Positions 54,857-64,000 of a stretch of 64,000 nucleotides of DNA are shown in pieces. The notes below the pieces were generated by a model. It was given only the letters and a program-made list of their open reading frames with translations, had not been told where the DNA came from and did not search any database. Both the position numbers and the translations under genes were made by a program. Each line of letters opens with the position of its first letter. The stretch's first letter is position 1. The stretch is from Rhodococcus sp. BP22 (lineage in GTDB: Bacteria; Actinomycetota; Actinomycetes; Mycobacteriales; Mycobacteriaceae): positions 62,001-126,000 of the forward strand of contig NZ_JACFTB010000007.1 of assembly GCF_014281965.1 (NCBI RefSeq). Reading direction: 5' to 3'.

Positions 54857-55450
54857 TCAGCGCGTGGAAGCGTAGTCGCAATACCTACGCGACACGGGCA
54901 ACCAAAGTAGTGCGACGGCAACGAGGCCGAGTAAGACAATTGTTACGACCAAGGGCCCACCGAGCAATCCGAACAGCGAGATCACCGCAAGTCCCGACGC
55001 CCACACACGTGGCCAGTGCTTCCCCTGGTACACGCCGCGCGCGAACGTGACATATCCGAACGCGAAGGCAGCGGCAACTGCGACCATTGCGAAGACCAAA
55101 GCAATGGTGGCTCCGTCGATGTAGTCGTCCGTGTACAAGGTTGCCGCCCCCGAGGGCTCCATACCTACCAGGTTTTGAACGCGACCCTGCAGATCCAAAA
55201 TGGTCAGCACACCTAAAAGCGCGGTCAACAACGACAACACGGCAGCCAGAGCCAACACACCGAAAGCAACATGCATGGGTATCGGTCTTGCAACCAACGG
55301 CGCACCAGATCCCCGCGGCGTCCGGCCCGCAGAAGAGTTGCGCGAAGCGAGCACCGACTCGGCCGGCCCAGCGAGACCGAAGGGATCTGTGCTCGGCAGC
55401 GGCCTGGAAGCCGCATTCCCGCCGAACCAAGGATTGTCGTTCTGCGTCAT
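54857..55450 (-). CDS. Four-helix membrane protein
   Basis: A 197-residue protein: a polar, Pro/Ser-rich N-terminus (about 1-55), then four transmembrane helices (about 60-85, 110-135, 145-160 and 162-188). No family identified. It is 15 bp downstream of the GTPase gene and probably the last gene of that operon. Confidence 0.65.
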   Translation of the reverse strand: MTQNDNPWFGGNAASRPLPSTDPFGLAGPAESVLASRNSSAGRTPRGSGAPLVARPIPMHVAFGVLALAAVLSLLTALLGVLTILDLQGRVQNLVGMEPSGAATLYTDDYIDGATIALVFAMVAVAAAFAFGYVTFARGVYQGKHWPRVWASGLAVISLFGLLGGPLVVTIVLLGLVAVALLWLPVSRRYCDYASTR

Positions 55451-55465
55451 GAAACCGTCTCCGTT

Positions 55466-56623
55466 CTAGAGCACACCGTTAGCCGAGAGAACCCAACGAA
55501 TGGGGTCGAGGCACCGAAAGGGCGAGATTCCGTTGTCGTGGAGCCGACTTCCGACCGGTGAGTCTCCGAGCGCCGATACGGCAAAGAAGCGATGAGGGTA
55601 TGCCTGCCCCGTCTGTGTGTTCGTGACTGATCGGATCACAGGGCCCGCATCGAGTCGCTGAAGCAAGCTACTGACTTCTTCGTGCAACAACCGACCATCG
55701 TCTTCGTTGTATGTCGGGCTGTCCATGCCCGGGTCGCGCGAGAATGCTGCACCCGGATTGGACATGATCTCACTCCATTGGCTGCCGTTGACGTTCTGGA
55801 GAGCTTGCAATGCATCGAACTTCGACAAGATCATTGCAATGCGCGGAGTCTGGCGGTTGATCAGGTCGGTGACCGTGCGAAAAACTACCCTGGGATCGCC
55901 GCCTCGGTAGCCTTGCATGGGAATGAGATCCATCAACTGGTGCGCAATCTCCTCGACGCGCAGCGGGTCGAACAGAAACAGGACGGCATCGGCCAGACCG
56001 AAGAAGTGCCAGGCATGTCCTTCGGTATTCGCGTTCTCCAGATCCTCACCAGCTACGTCGCGAATCACCAAGTACTGCTTGACTCCTTGCCAGATTCCCA
56101 AGCTGAAGATCAGCGGATCCCGCTGGTAGGAACTCGCTGTGTTGACGGTGGGAGTGGGCTCGAGAAGGCCCCGTTCCTCATAGAGGGGGCGTTCGTAGAA
56201 CTCGCGATAGTTACGCTCGGTCTCTTGGTTGGCTGGATCGACCGATTGCCCTTGCCGCTCCACGAGACGCTGCAGTTGTTTGATCATGACAGCGATATAG
56301 ACAGTCTTTCCCGTTGCGCGAGCTCCGGCCATCGTGATGCAGGTGGCGTTTCCCCAACGCCAGTACGCCGGTAACTTGAAATGGCAGATCGGACACAAAT
56401 CCACAGCAGGCCGGCCGAGCTGTTCCTCAGCGTAGTTAGGAGTGGGAGTCCAATCAGGAGGCCCGTTTTCCGGCTTGCGTAGCTCTATCGTCGTACCCAT
56501 AACCACGGGGACGCCGCTGTACGCTGATGCGCGCTTATTCGATTCTGTTTCCGTCGGTGTCTCGGCCGTCCACGCAAACCACTCGGGGGAAAGATGATTG
56601 AAGCACCTGGGGCACTTGGTCAT
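55466..56623 (-). CDS. Zinc-ribbon TRAFAC-like GTPase
   Basis: A 385-residue protein. The N-terminus carries two Cys pairs (Cys4/Cys7 and Cys77/Cys80) forming a probable zinc ribbon. A GTPase domain follows with G1 AGARATGKT (99-107), G3 DVAG (189-192) and a SKFD G4 element near 256. This layout matches the double-GTPase/TRAFAC families associated with GAP1 and vWA genes in putative conflict systems. ATG 56623 gives the ribbon-first start and overlaps the vWA gene by ATGA; the upstream frame to 56782 is shadow. Confidence 0.75.
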   Translation of the reverse strand: MTKCPRCFNHLSPEWFAWTAETPTETESNKRASAYSGVPVVMGTTIELRKPENGPPDWTPTPNYAEEQLGRPAVDLCPICHFKLPAYWRWGNATCITMAGARATGKTVYIAVMIKQLQRLVERQGQSVDPANQETERNYREFYERPLYEERGLLEPTPTVNTASSYQRDPLIFSLGIWQGVKQYLVIRDVAGEDLENANTEGHAWHFFGLADAVLFLFDPLRVEEIAHQLMDLIPMQGYRGGDPRVVFRTVTDLINRQTPRIAMILSKFDALQALQNVNGSQWSEIMSNPGAAFSRDPGMDSPTYNEDDGRLLHEEVSSLLQRLDAGPVIRSVTNTQTGQAYPHRFFAVSALGDSPVGSRLHDNGISPFRCLDPIRWVLSANGVL

Positions 56624-57654
56624 ATCGAGGATCCTCGTGCATCGTTGGCGATACGATCGTTCAATGGCCGGAGGAACGACCGAACAATTTCCTCGACCTC
56701 TGATGGTCGAGAGACCAGATAGTGTGCAGTGTCGGAGCCGTCCGGCGCGGGGACTACGACCGCGCCTGCGAAAGCGCGGCAACGTTGCGCTGCTCGCGAT
56801 GACGACGCGATCATCGAGGCGAATCGCGAATCAGCCGACTCGCGTCCACTCGCGACGAAGTCTGATGGGGAATCAGTAACGAGGACGACCATAGAGTCCG
56901 GTCTCACGGCGTCGAATTGGTCGCCATTTCCAAAGCCGATGCCTGGCTTCGTTGTTTCGAGATGCGTATGGACCGTCGATCCCAAATCACCGGGTCCACT
57001 GTACGGAAGACCGGCCGACGTGTTTCCGACGATCGTTACTTCGGGATTTCGATCGTACGAAATCACGGTGGACACTCCCGCGAGTATCTCCATGATCGCG
57101 CGCACACTGCCATCCGCAATCGCGGGCAACATGGACGCACTGGTGTCCACCCGAATGTCGAGCATGGTCTGCTGACTATCGGACAATTGGTCGACGCGGA
57201 GCACCGACCTGGCCGCGGCCCGCGCTGACGACGCCAAGGGCCCGAGTTCGATCTCAGGCTCCTCCAAGCGGGTGACTACGGCAATGCGATCACCGTCGGG
57301 ACCGATCGTGGCGAGCTCGAGATAACTCAAACCTGACACATCGCGCGGGGTGAGCTGCGCACGATCAGGGTCTGATTCGTTCGAACTATCGACCGCGACC
57401 GAAACGTGAATCGTCGTCCCACTCGGGAAGGTCGAATTGCCCTGCGCGGGAATGGCTACAAGCAGCATCTCGTACTCCACCCTGGGCAGGATGAGCATCC
57501 CGGGGCTGTGCGCAATCACAGTGGGATCAGAGACGCCGCTGTGACGGACGTCGAGTGCAGCGGCGCCTGCGACACCTACCACCGACATGGACACCATCAG
57601 TGGCCGTTTCGGCAGGTGGGCTTTACTCTTGCCGTCCAGCACGTAGGTAACCAT
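56620..57654 (-). CDS. von Willebrand factor A-domain protein
   Basis: A 344-residue protein. A beta-rich N-terminal domain (about 1-150) precedes a vWA domain with the MIDAS D170-T-S172-A-S174. Other pieces include VTIVGNTSAG and VVLVTDSPSDF. vWA domains bind metal-dependent partners, here likely the GTPase or GAP1-type protein. It overlaps the GTPase gene (ATGA) and sits 40 bp after the GAP1-type gene, the third of six genes from the right edge. Confidence 0.75.
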   Translation of the reverse strand: MVTYVLDGKSKAHLPKRPLMVSMSVVGVAGAAALDVRHSGVSDPTVIAHSPGMLILPRVEYEMLLVAIPAQGNSTFPSGTTIHVSVAVDSSNESDPDRAQLTPRDVSGLSYLELATIGPDGDRIAVVTRLEEPEIELGPLASSARAAARSVLRVDQLSDSQQTMLDIRVDTSASMLPAIADGSVRAIMEILAGVSTVISYDRNPEVTIVGNTSAGLPYSGPGDLGSTVHTHLETTKPGIGFGNGDQFDAVRPDSMVVLVTDSPSDFVASGRESADSRFASMIASSSRAAQRCRAFAGAVVVPAPDGSDTAHYLVSRPSEVEEIVRSFLRPLNDRIANDARGSSI

Positions 57655-57694
57655 CAGATGGTGTCCTTTCGATGATCCTGCATTGTTGCATTGT

Positions 57695-60415
57695 CTACCA
57701 CTGTGCCCCTCTATCTTCGCTTGGCCTGATATCCGAGTTGTATCGACGAATACCGTGTGCCTCCAACCACTCCCCTACACAACGCGGGTAGTTCGCAAAG
57801 ATTCTCTCGGCATCGTGTGCGGCCATGTCACGAACGAGAGGCCACATTGCATCGCGCAGTGAATCCGAGTCCGACGGTCCCGAATACAACTGTTTCCGGA
57901 CAAGTTCGGACAAGAAATCGTCCTCCCTGGAGGGACGTGCCGATGGTCGCTGATAGCGCTGCTCAACGAAATCGATGAACGACTTACCTGCCATGCGAGA
58001 CACATCGACGACACTCCGTGCCATCAAGGCACGAAGCTGACCGGACTGGGACTCGGCAGTCGCGATCAGATGCGAACGGCATTCGGCCGTATAAGCCGAA
58101 ACATCATGCCCCATCGACTGTGCTACATAGAAAAGAAGTCCGAGTTTCTGCGAAAGATCCTGCGCTAGTTCTGATGCCGCAATACTGCGACCGAAGAGTT
58201 CGTTGTAGTCGTTCATGATCGGATCGAAGTAAGTGTCGATGAAATTCACGACAGCGGAGCGAGTCAAGTCACCCCAATCTGCCAGTCCACGTAACGCGCC
58301 CCACGCTATGGTCACCTGGTCGGACTTCACCCGCCGACCATCAAGTTTCGGCCGGTGGCCCGCCGCAATGAGGTGCGCCAGGACCGTGGCCAAGTGAGCA
58401 GTGTCCTCCGCGTACAGAACCACTTGACGCGCGGCTTCGGGCGGAACGAATTCGCCGAATGTTTTGAACAGGGCACCGACGTCACTCGGCGACAACGTAT
58501 TCAGTCGACACAGCGCACGAAGATCCTCGGATCGGTCACTCGGGTCGGCCCTTTCCCGTTGGTCATCGAGGATTCCCCACACGGCAAGGCCGGCATATTC
58601 CCGCACGTGAGCCCGTTCAGGAGGCGAGGCCCAATCAAGCATCAACGTGCTGTACACATACTCCAGGAACAACGCGACGTCGTAGGGATACTCGAGCTGA
58701 TTCTTCTCATCGGCGATCTGACACAGTGCTGGAACGTCCAACTTCGATGGAGCGACCCATCGGATGACTTCCGCCGAAAATCGGTGACCGAACCGAACCT
58801 CCCTTAGCCGCGGCATGGTCGCAAGAGTCCGACGGACGACTAAGCGCAAAGTACGCTCGTCCAGTCGACGACCTACTGTTGCGACGATCCTCGGTCCAGC
58901 TGCTGGATCCATCAATTCAGCTGCGACATTTTCGAATACCTGGCACAACTGCTCGACGAGGTCGAAACTAAGTGCCGCAGGGGCGTTGGTCGCTATGAGT
59001 ACGTCGGCGACGCGCAGAATGCGTACGGCCAAATCTGCTTTCTTGGCGAAATAATCACCGGTCATGTCTGAGAGTTCGCCAAGTAGCGCACTGATATCGG
59101 TCGAAAAGACAGACGGAGCCAAACCTGCGAACTCTGCTCCGATCTCGCCGGCGGGATGCAGGCTCATCCACTCGTCGTCGCGCACTGCAAGTCTGATCAG
59201 GCTGCTGAGAGCGCCGGTTGTATTGCGGCCGTGCGACTTCGAGCGAACAAGTGCGGCCATGGCCTCGACCGCGGACTGCGGCGCGAATTCGGCATCGATC
59301 TCGTCGGACACTTCCGCGAGTCGTGACTCGGGAAGAAGCGATCCCGGTCGATGCTCGGAGACTATTCTCGATGCCTCGCGCTTGACGTCTTCCAAGCTTG
59401 GGAACGACAGCACTGCGATCGCCAATGGCCACATCGGCGACAACCCTTCACCACCCGCCTCCTCCGCTATAGCGTCCTGAAGTTCGACGACGGACAGAGC
59501 GGTCGCGTAGTCGCTCAGCGACGCTTGTGCCAGCATCGACCACGGCGTGACCTCGACCGAGACCCCGTGGTGCGTCCGATGCGGGACTCCGTCGAGCACT
59601 CCCAAAATCGGATCGTCCTGTGAGTCGAGGACAACTATGCCGCTGAGAGCTTGGAGGGACTCCTTCTCGGAATCAGGGGCGACGGTGAGATGAACTCTTC
59701 TCCCGATATTTTCAACCACCGCGCCCGCTCGATCGTGAGTGCTCCAGTTGAATCGCCTGCTCGTCGCCGGCGACATGAAAAAGCTGACAGCGCCGATCCA
59801 CAGGGTGCCCGATTCCGAGTTCTCGGTCAGCAGCACCACAGGTGGTCCACCTTCCCACGCGTGTGCCACGGCATCGAGCAGAACCTGAAGCACCCCGAGG
59901 CGAAACACGCTGACGTCTGTCAAGAATGCAAGCACCTTCTCGCGGGTAATTGCACTGCCGGGTTCCGGAAGCGACGTCGAAGACACAACTGCGGATCTCG
60001 TGGCTGCCGGCCCGTACGGCATCGACCAGGAGGGCGACAACCACAGTTGAATAGGCCGAAAGGCTGGGAGCGGTTCGTCGATGGCACGGTCCAACACAAC
60101 GTGCGCGAAGATGTTTCCCGGACGACCAGATCCATCGGTGCCTGCTTCGGCGGTATGCCAGTAGGCCGCACCACCCGGTACCGCGGCGTACATCAACCGA
60201 CGCTCGCGGCCTTCGATTGCTTCCGGCGTCGGATACCGTTCCAACACCGGCTGCAGATCGAATCGAGTCGACACCCAGGCTGTCAGAGCGTCACGCTCGG
60301 CCGGATCCAGGTCTCCTGAGACATCCTTGACTTGCCATCCGCCTCCACTACCCGAGCCGTCGTCGAACGACGTGTAGATCAGGTGTGCGAAACGTGTCGG
60401 AGCCGACGGTGTCAC
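57695..60415 (-). CDS. GAP1-like GTPase-associated protein
   Basis: A 906-residue protein whose N-terminus (RFAHLIYTSFDDGSGSGGGW, then GTDGSGRPGNIFAHVVLD) matches the GAP1-N family, found next to TRAFAC GTPases in predicted conflict systems. The remainder is a long, largely helical region (GAP1-M/C-like) without catalytic motifs. GTG 60415 overlaps the upstream gene's stop (GTGA), which fixes the start better than the 51-residue longer frame. It probably acts as the scaffold or effector partner of the GTPase. Confidence 0.8.
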   Translation of the reverse strand: MTPSAPTRFAHLIYTSFDDGSGSGGGWQVKDVSGDLDPAERDALTAWVSTRFDLQPVLERYPTPEAIEGRERRLMYAAVPGGAAYWHTAEAGTDGSGRPGNIFAHVVLDRAIDEPLPAFRPIQLWLSPSWSMPYGPAATRSAVVSSTSLPEPGSAITREKVLAFLTDVSVFRLGVLQVLLDAVAHAWEGGPPVVLLTENSESGTLWIGAVSFFMSPATSRRFNWSTHDRAGAVVENIGRRVHLTVAPDSEKESLQALSGIVVLDSQDDPILGVLDGVPHRTHHGVSVEVTPWSMLAQASLSDYATALSVVELQDAIAEEAGGEGLSPMWPLAIAVLSFPSLEDVKREASRIVSEHRPGSLLPESRLAEVSDEIDAEFAPQSAVEAMAALVRSKSHGRNTTGALSSLIRLAVRDDEWMSLHPAGEIGAEFAGLAPSVFSTDISALLGELSDMTGDYFAKKADLAVRILRVADVLIATNAPAALSFDLVEQLCQVFENVAAELMDPAAGPRIVATVGRRLDERTLRLVVRRTLATMPRLREVRFGHRFSAEVIRWVAPSKLDVPALCQIADEKNQLEYPYDVALFLEYVYSTLMLDWASPPERAHVREYAGLAVWGILDDQRERADPSDRSEDLRALCRLNTLSPSDVGALFKTFGEFVPPEAARQVVLYAEDTAHLATVLAHLIAAGHRPKLDGRRVKSDQVTIAWGALRGLADWGDLTRSAVVNFIDTYFDPIMNDYNELFGRSIAASELAQDLSQKLGLLFYVAQSMGHDVSAYTAECRSHLIATAESQSGQLRALMARSVVDVSRMAGKSFIDFVEQRYQRPSARPSREDDFLSELVRKQLYSGPSDSDSLRDAMWPLVRDMAAHDAERIFANYPRCVGEWLEAHGIRRYNSDIRPSEDRGAQW

Positions 60416-62823
60416 CGGTCCGGTCTCGCATCGGGCTCCAAGAGAAGCTGTGCGACAGGCGGGTCCAGCAACGCATACGACTTCGCTCGCGCCGAATCTA
60501 TGTCCAAGAACAATCTGACGTATCCGCGGCGGTTGGTTGCGTCTGCACTCCAGCCGGTCGGAGTCCACTGTGGGACCAAGCGTGGGGGAAGAAACTGCCG
60601 CATCTCGCGACCGGAATGATCGCTCTGATCGCTCAACAGCAGAGCCTCACCGTCTCGTGCGCTGAGGGGCAGCCTTTCGTGGTTATAGACCAACGTGAAC
60701 GGGGCAGGGGGCTCCAGGTCGCCATCGGCGCCCATTGTGATCTCCAGACGGGTTCCACCGTTCGGCGTCACAATTCGATTGAGCAGATACCAAATACTTG
60801 CGAGACCTTTGTAGTCCAAAGTGGTTACCGTGCCGGCCACCCGTTCACCGCGCGAGTACGCGATCGGAACGAGATGTACAGAACAACCTCCGGGTGGTAG
60901 CCGCTTGAAGGACAAACCCCCGTCGCGCTTGTACTGGGTCGCCGAAATCTCCAGATTCGGTTGACTTTCCAGCAGATTTTCGGGCACATGATTTCTAGGC
61001 CCGTAGTACGCGTACACACTCGCTGCTGCCTTCGGCCAGCCAAAGGTCACCAGCTGGTTTGCGCAACGCTCCACTATCCGCGCGTCGGTCACCGGCGAGA
61101 TCGGGCGGGTCTGCACGGTCGTCTTCCCGACGCGAGCCGAACCGTTGAGAAGGGTGACCGGTGTGAGATACGCGCGGTCCCAGCCCGCAGGCCAGGGAAT
61201 TCTCCGCATCCGCGACGTACCACCCTCACCAGCCTCGATAGGTTGAGCGAGTTGGGTTTGGCGAGACAAGCCCTCTACTTCGATTGCACCTTCCGCCAGG
61301 ACTGCGAAACGCAGTCCAGCGTCGGGTGGAGTCTCGGTGCGATAAACGAGAACATGGCCGGATTCGGGTGTCGTCCAAACCAGTTCGAAGGAGGGCTTGT
61401 TCGGATCCGGGTCCGGGTGGACTGTGAGGTCTTCTACTGGTTCAAGAACGACGGAAACCAGAATCTCGCCCTGCGACGGCGCGGATTGTCGCACGCCATC
61501 AGCGACCGATACCTCGGAGATTGCCCGATACAAGTACCTTTGGCCACGCACCACATCTTCGTCGACGAAGCCGGTGAGGTTGTCGGCGTGTTGTTCGATC
61601 TGGTATCGGGGATCGTTGGATACCGGGGACATACCGTCCAGGGGAATTCGATAGATACGCACAGCTCTGGTCCCCTGGAAAGCCGACCATCGGCCGATCA
61701 CCCGGCCCACGTCCTCGGTGAGCTCGAATCCCGTCACAGGACTTACCGCTTCGCCGTACGCAATCTTGTCGGGCTGTTGCATCGTCGCGTCCGCAGCATC
61801 ATGTCCGCGATGGCACCACACCTGATAGTTGCGGACTGCAGACGTCGGCGGTCGGTCGTCGACCCACGTCGTAAGTGATGTCACGCCCAGGAGCTCACCT
61901 GCTTCAGGCTTGTACGGTGCGTTGATCTCACCCGAGATCACACGATAGATGGCGATCGAGCCGTCGGCATCGGGGTGCGGTGACCATGACAACCGGCGCC
62001 CGTCACCGGCGTTGGATACCTTCAGTGGCTCGGGTTGGAACGTGCTCTCGAAGTTGTACTCGCAGAAGTCCGAGGACTCGAGACCTTTGAACTCGGACTT
62101 GTCTGGAAGAGCGGGCGACGGTGTCGACGCTTGCGGCTCGTCCTTTCTTCCGTGGCGCGCGGTCCCCGGCGGGACGACAAAAGTTGGGGCGGGATCCACC
62201 CTGGTGCTTTCCTCGACCGGGGCAACAGCACTCTGCACTTCGGCTTCCGCTTTCGTATCATTTGCACCTGCGTTCGAGAAGACCTCGGCGATACTCCCCG
62301 CCAAGGACACCGATGGTCCTCGCAACTGCTTGCGAATCTGCGTCGCTGAGGTATGGCCGTACTTGATCAGGTTGTGAAACGTGACGTCCTTGATCGACGC
62401 TGCAGCGGTATCGCCTGCTGCAATCCGATCCGCTCGCCACGCCAACAACGCGTCGATAGGTATCCGCTCCCCTGCTTTGGTGTCCGGCGCTTTCGGAGTC
62501 GGCTTCTCGATGTCCGGGGACGTGGAGCTGGAGGTGGCGATCGGGGGCTTGGCCGGACCGCTTCGCGGAGTTCGTAGCTCCTCCGGGAGGTGGCGGAGCA
62601 CCTCCAACGGGTCCATCCCGAACTTGATCTGGTGATTGATATGAGTGATCGTGTCGGCCCAGTCGGACGCCGCGGGTGACACTCCTGACTTCGACCACCC
62701 GTCGGGATCGCTCGAGATCGTCTGTATGTCGCGGGCAGTCGGAACACCGAAACCCACGCCTGCTGCGGCCTGTGCCCACTGGGTCAACGCCGTGGAGCGT
62801 CGAGCCTGCTTATCTGTCGCCAT
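60412..62823 (-). CDS. Large protein with fibronectin-III-like repeats
   Basis: An 803-residue protein: a helical N-terminal ~200 residues (DPLEVLRHLPEELRTPR), a low-complexity Pro/Ser/Glu linker (about 200-270), then several beta-sandwich, fibronectin-III-like units (RLSWSPHPDADGSIAIYRV, FELVWTTPESGHVLVYRTE), and a distinct C-terminal domain. ATG 62823 is chosen; it starts 1 base after the preceding gene's stop. No catalytic motif; a sensor or scaffold role in the GTPase operon is inferred. Confidence 0.7.
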   Translation of the reverse strand: MATDKQARRSTALTQWAQAAAGVGFGVPTARDIQTISSDPDGWSKSGVSPAASDWADTITHINHQIKFGMDPLEVLRHLPEELRTPRSGPAKPPIATSSSTSPDIEKPTPKAPDTKAGERIPIDALLAWRADRIAAGDTAAASIKDVTFHNLIKYGHTSATQIRKQLRGPSVSLAGSIAEVFSNAGANDTKAEAEVQSAVAPVEESTRVDPAPTFVVPPGTARHGRKDEPQASTPSPALPDKSEFKGLESSDFCEYNFESTFQPEPLKVSNAGDGRRLSWSPHPDADGSIAIYRVISGEINAPYKPEAGELLGVTSLTTWVDDRPPTSAVRNYQVWCHRGHDAADATMQQPDKIAYGEAVSPVTGFELTEDVGRVIGRWSAFQGTRAVRIYRIPLDGMSPVSNDPRYQIEQHADNLTGFVDEDVVRGQRYLYRAISEVSVADGVRQSAPSQGEILVSVVLEPVEDLTVHPDPDPNKPSFELVWTTPESGHVLVYRTETPPDAGLRFAVLAEGAIEVEGLSRQTQLAQPIEAGEGGTSRMRRIPWPAGWDRAYLTPVTLLNGSARVGKTTVQTRPISPVTDARIVERCANQLVTFGWPKAAASVYAYYGPRNHVPENLLESQPNLEISATQYKRDGGLSFKRLPPGGCSVHLVPIAYSRGERVAGTVTTLDYKGLASIWYLLNRIVTPNGGTRLEITMGADGDLEPPAPFTLVYNHERLPLSARDGEALLLSDQSDHSGREMRQFLPPRLVPQWTPTGWSADATNRRGYVRLFLDIDSARAKSYALLDPPVAQLLLEPDARPDR

Positions 62824-62824
62824 G

Positions 62825-64000
62825 TCAGAATCTGAACTCTCTGTTCTGCGGTGGGTCGTAGCTTTCGGGAGCGTCAACCGGCCTCGACTCTGCGACGCTG
62901 TGACGGTCGGGCATCTCCGGGACCGTCCAGTCCTGTGCGGCCACAACCGTTGTGTCGTCCGATCCGACGGTCAACTGGTCGACGGACAGTCCGTCGCTGA
63001 TCTGCGTTGCAACGCTGACCGTCCCGATACCGGCCCAACCACGCTGCCGGACATCGTCCTTGACTGCAGTCATACCTTGTGTGGTTGCAAGGTCGGTGAC
63101 CATTCCGCGATCGAAATGATCGACTCGTCCCTGGCCAGGTGCGTCCGCGACCCCTGCCAGGAAGTCGTTCAATGGCACGAATGTTTTGGTGCCGTCGAGA
63201 AGAACTTCGATTTGTCCGGTAAGCGACTGCACGAGTTCCGACTTCGGACCCATCAGGTTCGTCCGCGCCTTGTCCCACATCAATGCGGCACCGGTAGAGG
63301 CGAACGATCCTCGAAAGAAGTCTCTCGACCAACGGTCCAATGAGGACGCAGATCCGCTTCCCGGAGCTCGCCACAACAGCGTCGGATCGGCTTTGATATC
63401 TCGACCATCGCTACCCAAGGACTCTCCGGCGTTGACCATTGCCCGCTCCCAGGGCGTACTGAGCCAGCCCAGACCGAACAGATCCTGCCGAAGGTATTCC
63501 GCGGTGCTCGCCAGCTGATCTGGGTGTGGATTCGCATACCCGATGGCTGTGTTCTTGGGTAGACCCCACGCAATTCTGCCCTCATGCGACCGCTGAAAGG
63601 TGTTCGGCCCCAATGGTTCAGCGAGGAACGCGCCCAGCGCTCGACTCCATGAGAGGTACTGAGAGTAAGCGTCGCCCAACCGATCCAAATCGCGTAGTGC
63701 AGTTCTGAGATTCGCCTCGTCCGCCTGCTCGTTCGCTGCTGCAGTTTTACGTCTGTTCAGGTCCTGGAACAGGTCGCGTTGCCCTCGCAGGAACACGGAC
63801 ACGAGTACGACAATCCACAGAACGATCGATCCCACGATGACGAGGGCGCCGATCCACCAGTCGAACCATGCTTGCGCGATCCCGACCGCCGACGCCGCGA
63901 TCACCAACACGAGGATCACCGACGTGATCTGAATCCACCGCGCAAGTTTGTTGTGTCCCTTACTCTCTGCGGGTGCCGGTCTGTCTGCGTGCGCCCGGAG
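62825..64000 (-). CDS. Membrane protein at the head of the GTPase operon, 5' end outside window
   Basis: The frame stays open past the right edge. The visible ~390 residues have two N-terminal transmembrane helices (WIQITSVILVLVIAASAVG and IGALVIVGSIVLWIVVLVS), then a long soluble helical part and an acidic tail. GTG 63919 would start inside the first helix, so the true start is upstream. No enzyme motif is seen. It probably anchors the complex at the membrane. Confidence 0.7.
   Translation of the reverse strand, partial: LRAHADRPAPAESKGHNKLARWIQITSVILVLVIAASAVGIAQAWFDWWIGALVIVGSIVLWIVVLVSVFLRGQRDLFQDLNRRKTAAANEQADEANLRTALRDLDRLGDAYSQYLSWSRALGAFLAEPLGPNTFQRSHEGRIAWGLPKNTAIGYANPHPDQLASTAEYLRQDLFGLGWLSTPWERAMVNAGESLGSDGRDIKADPTLLWRAPGSGSASSLDRWSRDFFRGSFASTGAALMWDKARTNLMGPKSELVQSLTGQIEVLLDGTKTFVPLNDFLAGVADAPGQGRVDHFDRGMVTDLATTQGMTAVKDDVRQRGWAGIGTVSVATQISDGLSVDQLTVGSDDTTVVAAQDWTVPEMPDRHSVAESRPVDAPESYDPPQNREFRF

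Overview
The window is a high-GC actinobacterial chromosome segment, most likely Rhodococcus or a close relative in the Mycobacteriales. This rests on a barbiturase-type ring-opening amidohydrolase, PucR-type regulators, ESX-type small helical proteins, mycobacterial-style FadD and CaiB/BaiF families, frequent GTG starts, ATGA stop/start overlaps and several apparently leaderless promoters. I see no rRNA, tRNA, CRISPR array or intact insertion sequence.

Left part (1-14.4 kb). A partial MmgE/PrpD, acyl-CoA dehydrogenase and CitE-like lyase operon opens the window. It is followed by a YdcF/SanA-type membrane protein and a zinc-uptake locus of the aztABCD type: ABC permease, ATPase, lipoprotein binding protein and two AztD-type beta-propeller lipoproteins. 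Two near-identical Zur-type boxes lie on its promoters. Next come an acyl-CoA synthetase, NADP-type glutamate dehydrogenase, an NsrR-Hmp nitric-oxide defence pair and an internally deleted upp (uracil phosphoribosyltransferase) remnant.

Middle part (14.5-37.9 kb). This is a catabolic cluster whose parts fit the oxidative pyrimidine route. There is a UraA-like NCS2 permease; a molybdenum hydroxylase (FAD, 2Fe-2S and Mo subunits) with CoxG and XdhC maturation factors; a barbiturase; two amidase-signature hydrolases, one of which could be the ureidomalonase; and a CoA-transferase plus a fused AccD/AccA-like carboxyltransferase that could turn malonate into malonyl-CoA and acetyl-CoA. Two PucR regulators are interleaved. 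The proposed flow is uracil or thymine to (methyl)barbiturate, to ureidomalonate, to urea plus malonate. A HyuA/HyuB pair and an NmrA-like reductase follow after a perfect terminator and a perfect operator-like dyad.

Right part (37.9-64 kb). This is an accessory, conflict-type region: two sets of WXG100/ESX-like secreted-substrate genes without secretion machinery, a decayed hipBA module beside a partial gene duplication, an intact ParD-like/zeta toxin module, a 1,615-residue helicase with a C-terminal nuclease-like domain divergent from a SIR2-domain protein with an unusual N-terminal domain, a SMI1/KNR4 gene with an apparent frameshift, and a six-gene operon of a zinc-ribbon TRAFAC-like GTPase, a vWA protein, a GAP1-like GTPase-associated protein and large partners that runs off the right edge.

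The two most interesting proposals are the complete-looking pyrimidine cluster, which offers genes for the uracil/thymine dehydrogenase and ureidomalonase steps, and the stacked defence candidates at 47-64 kb.
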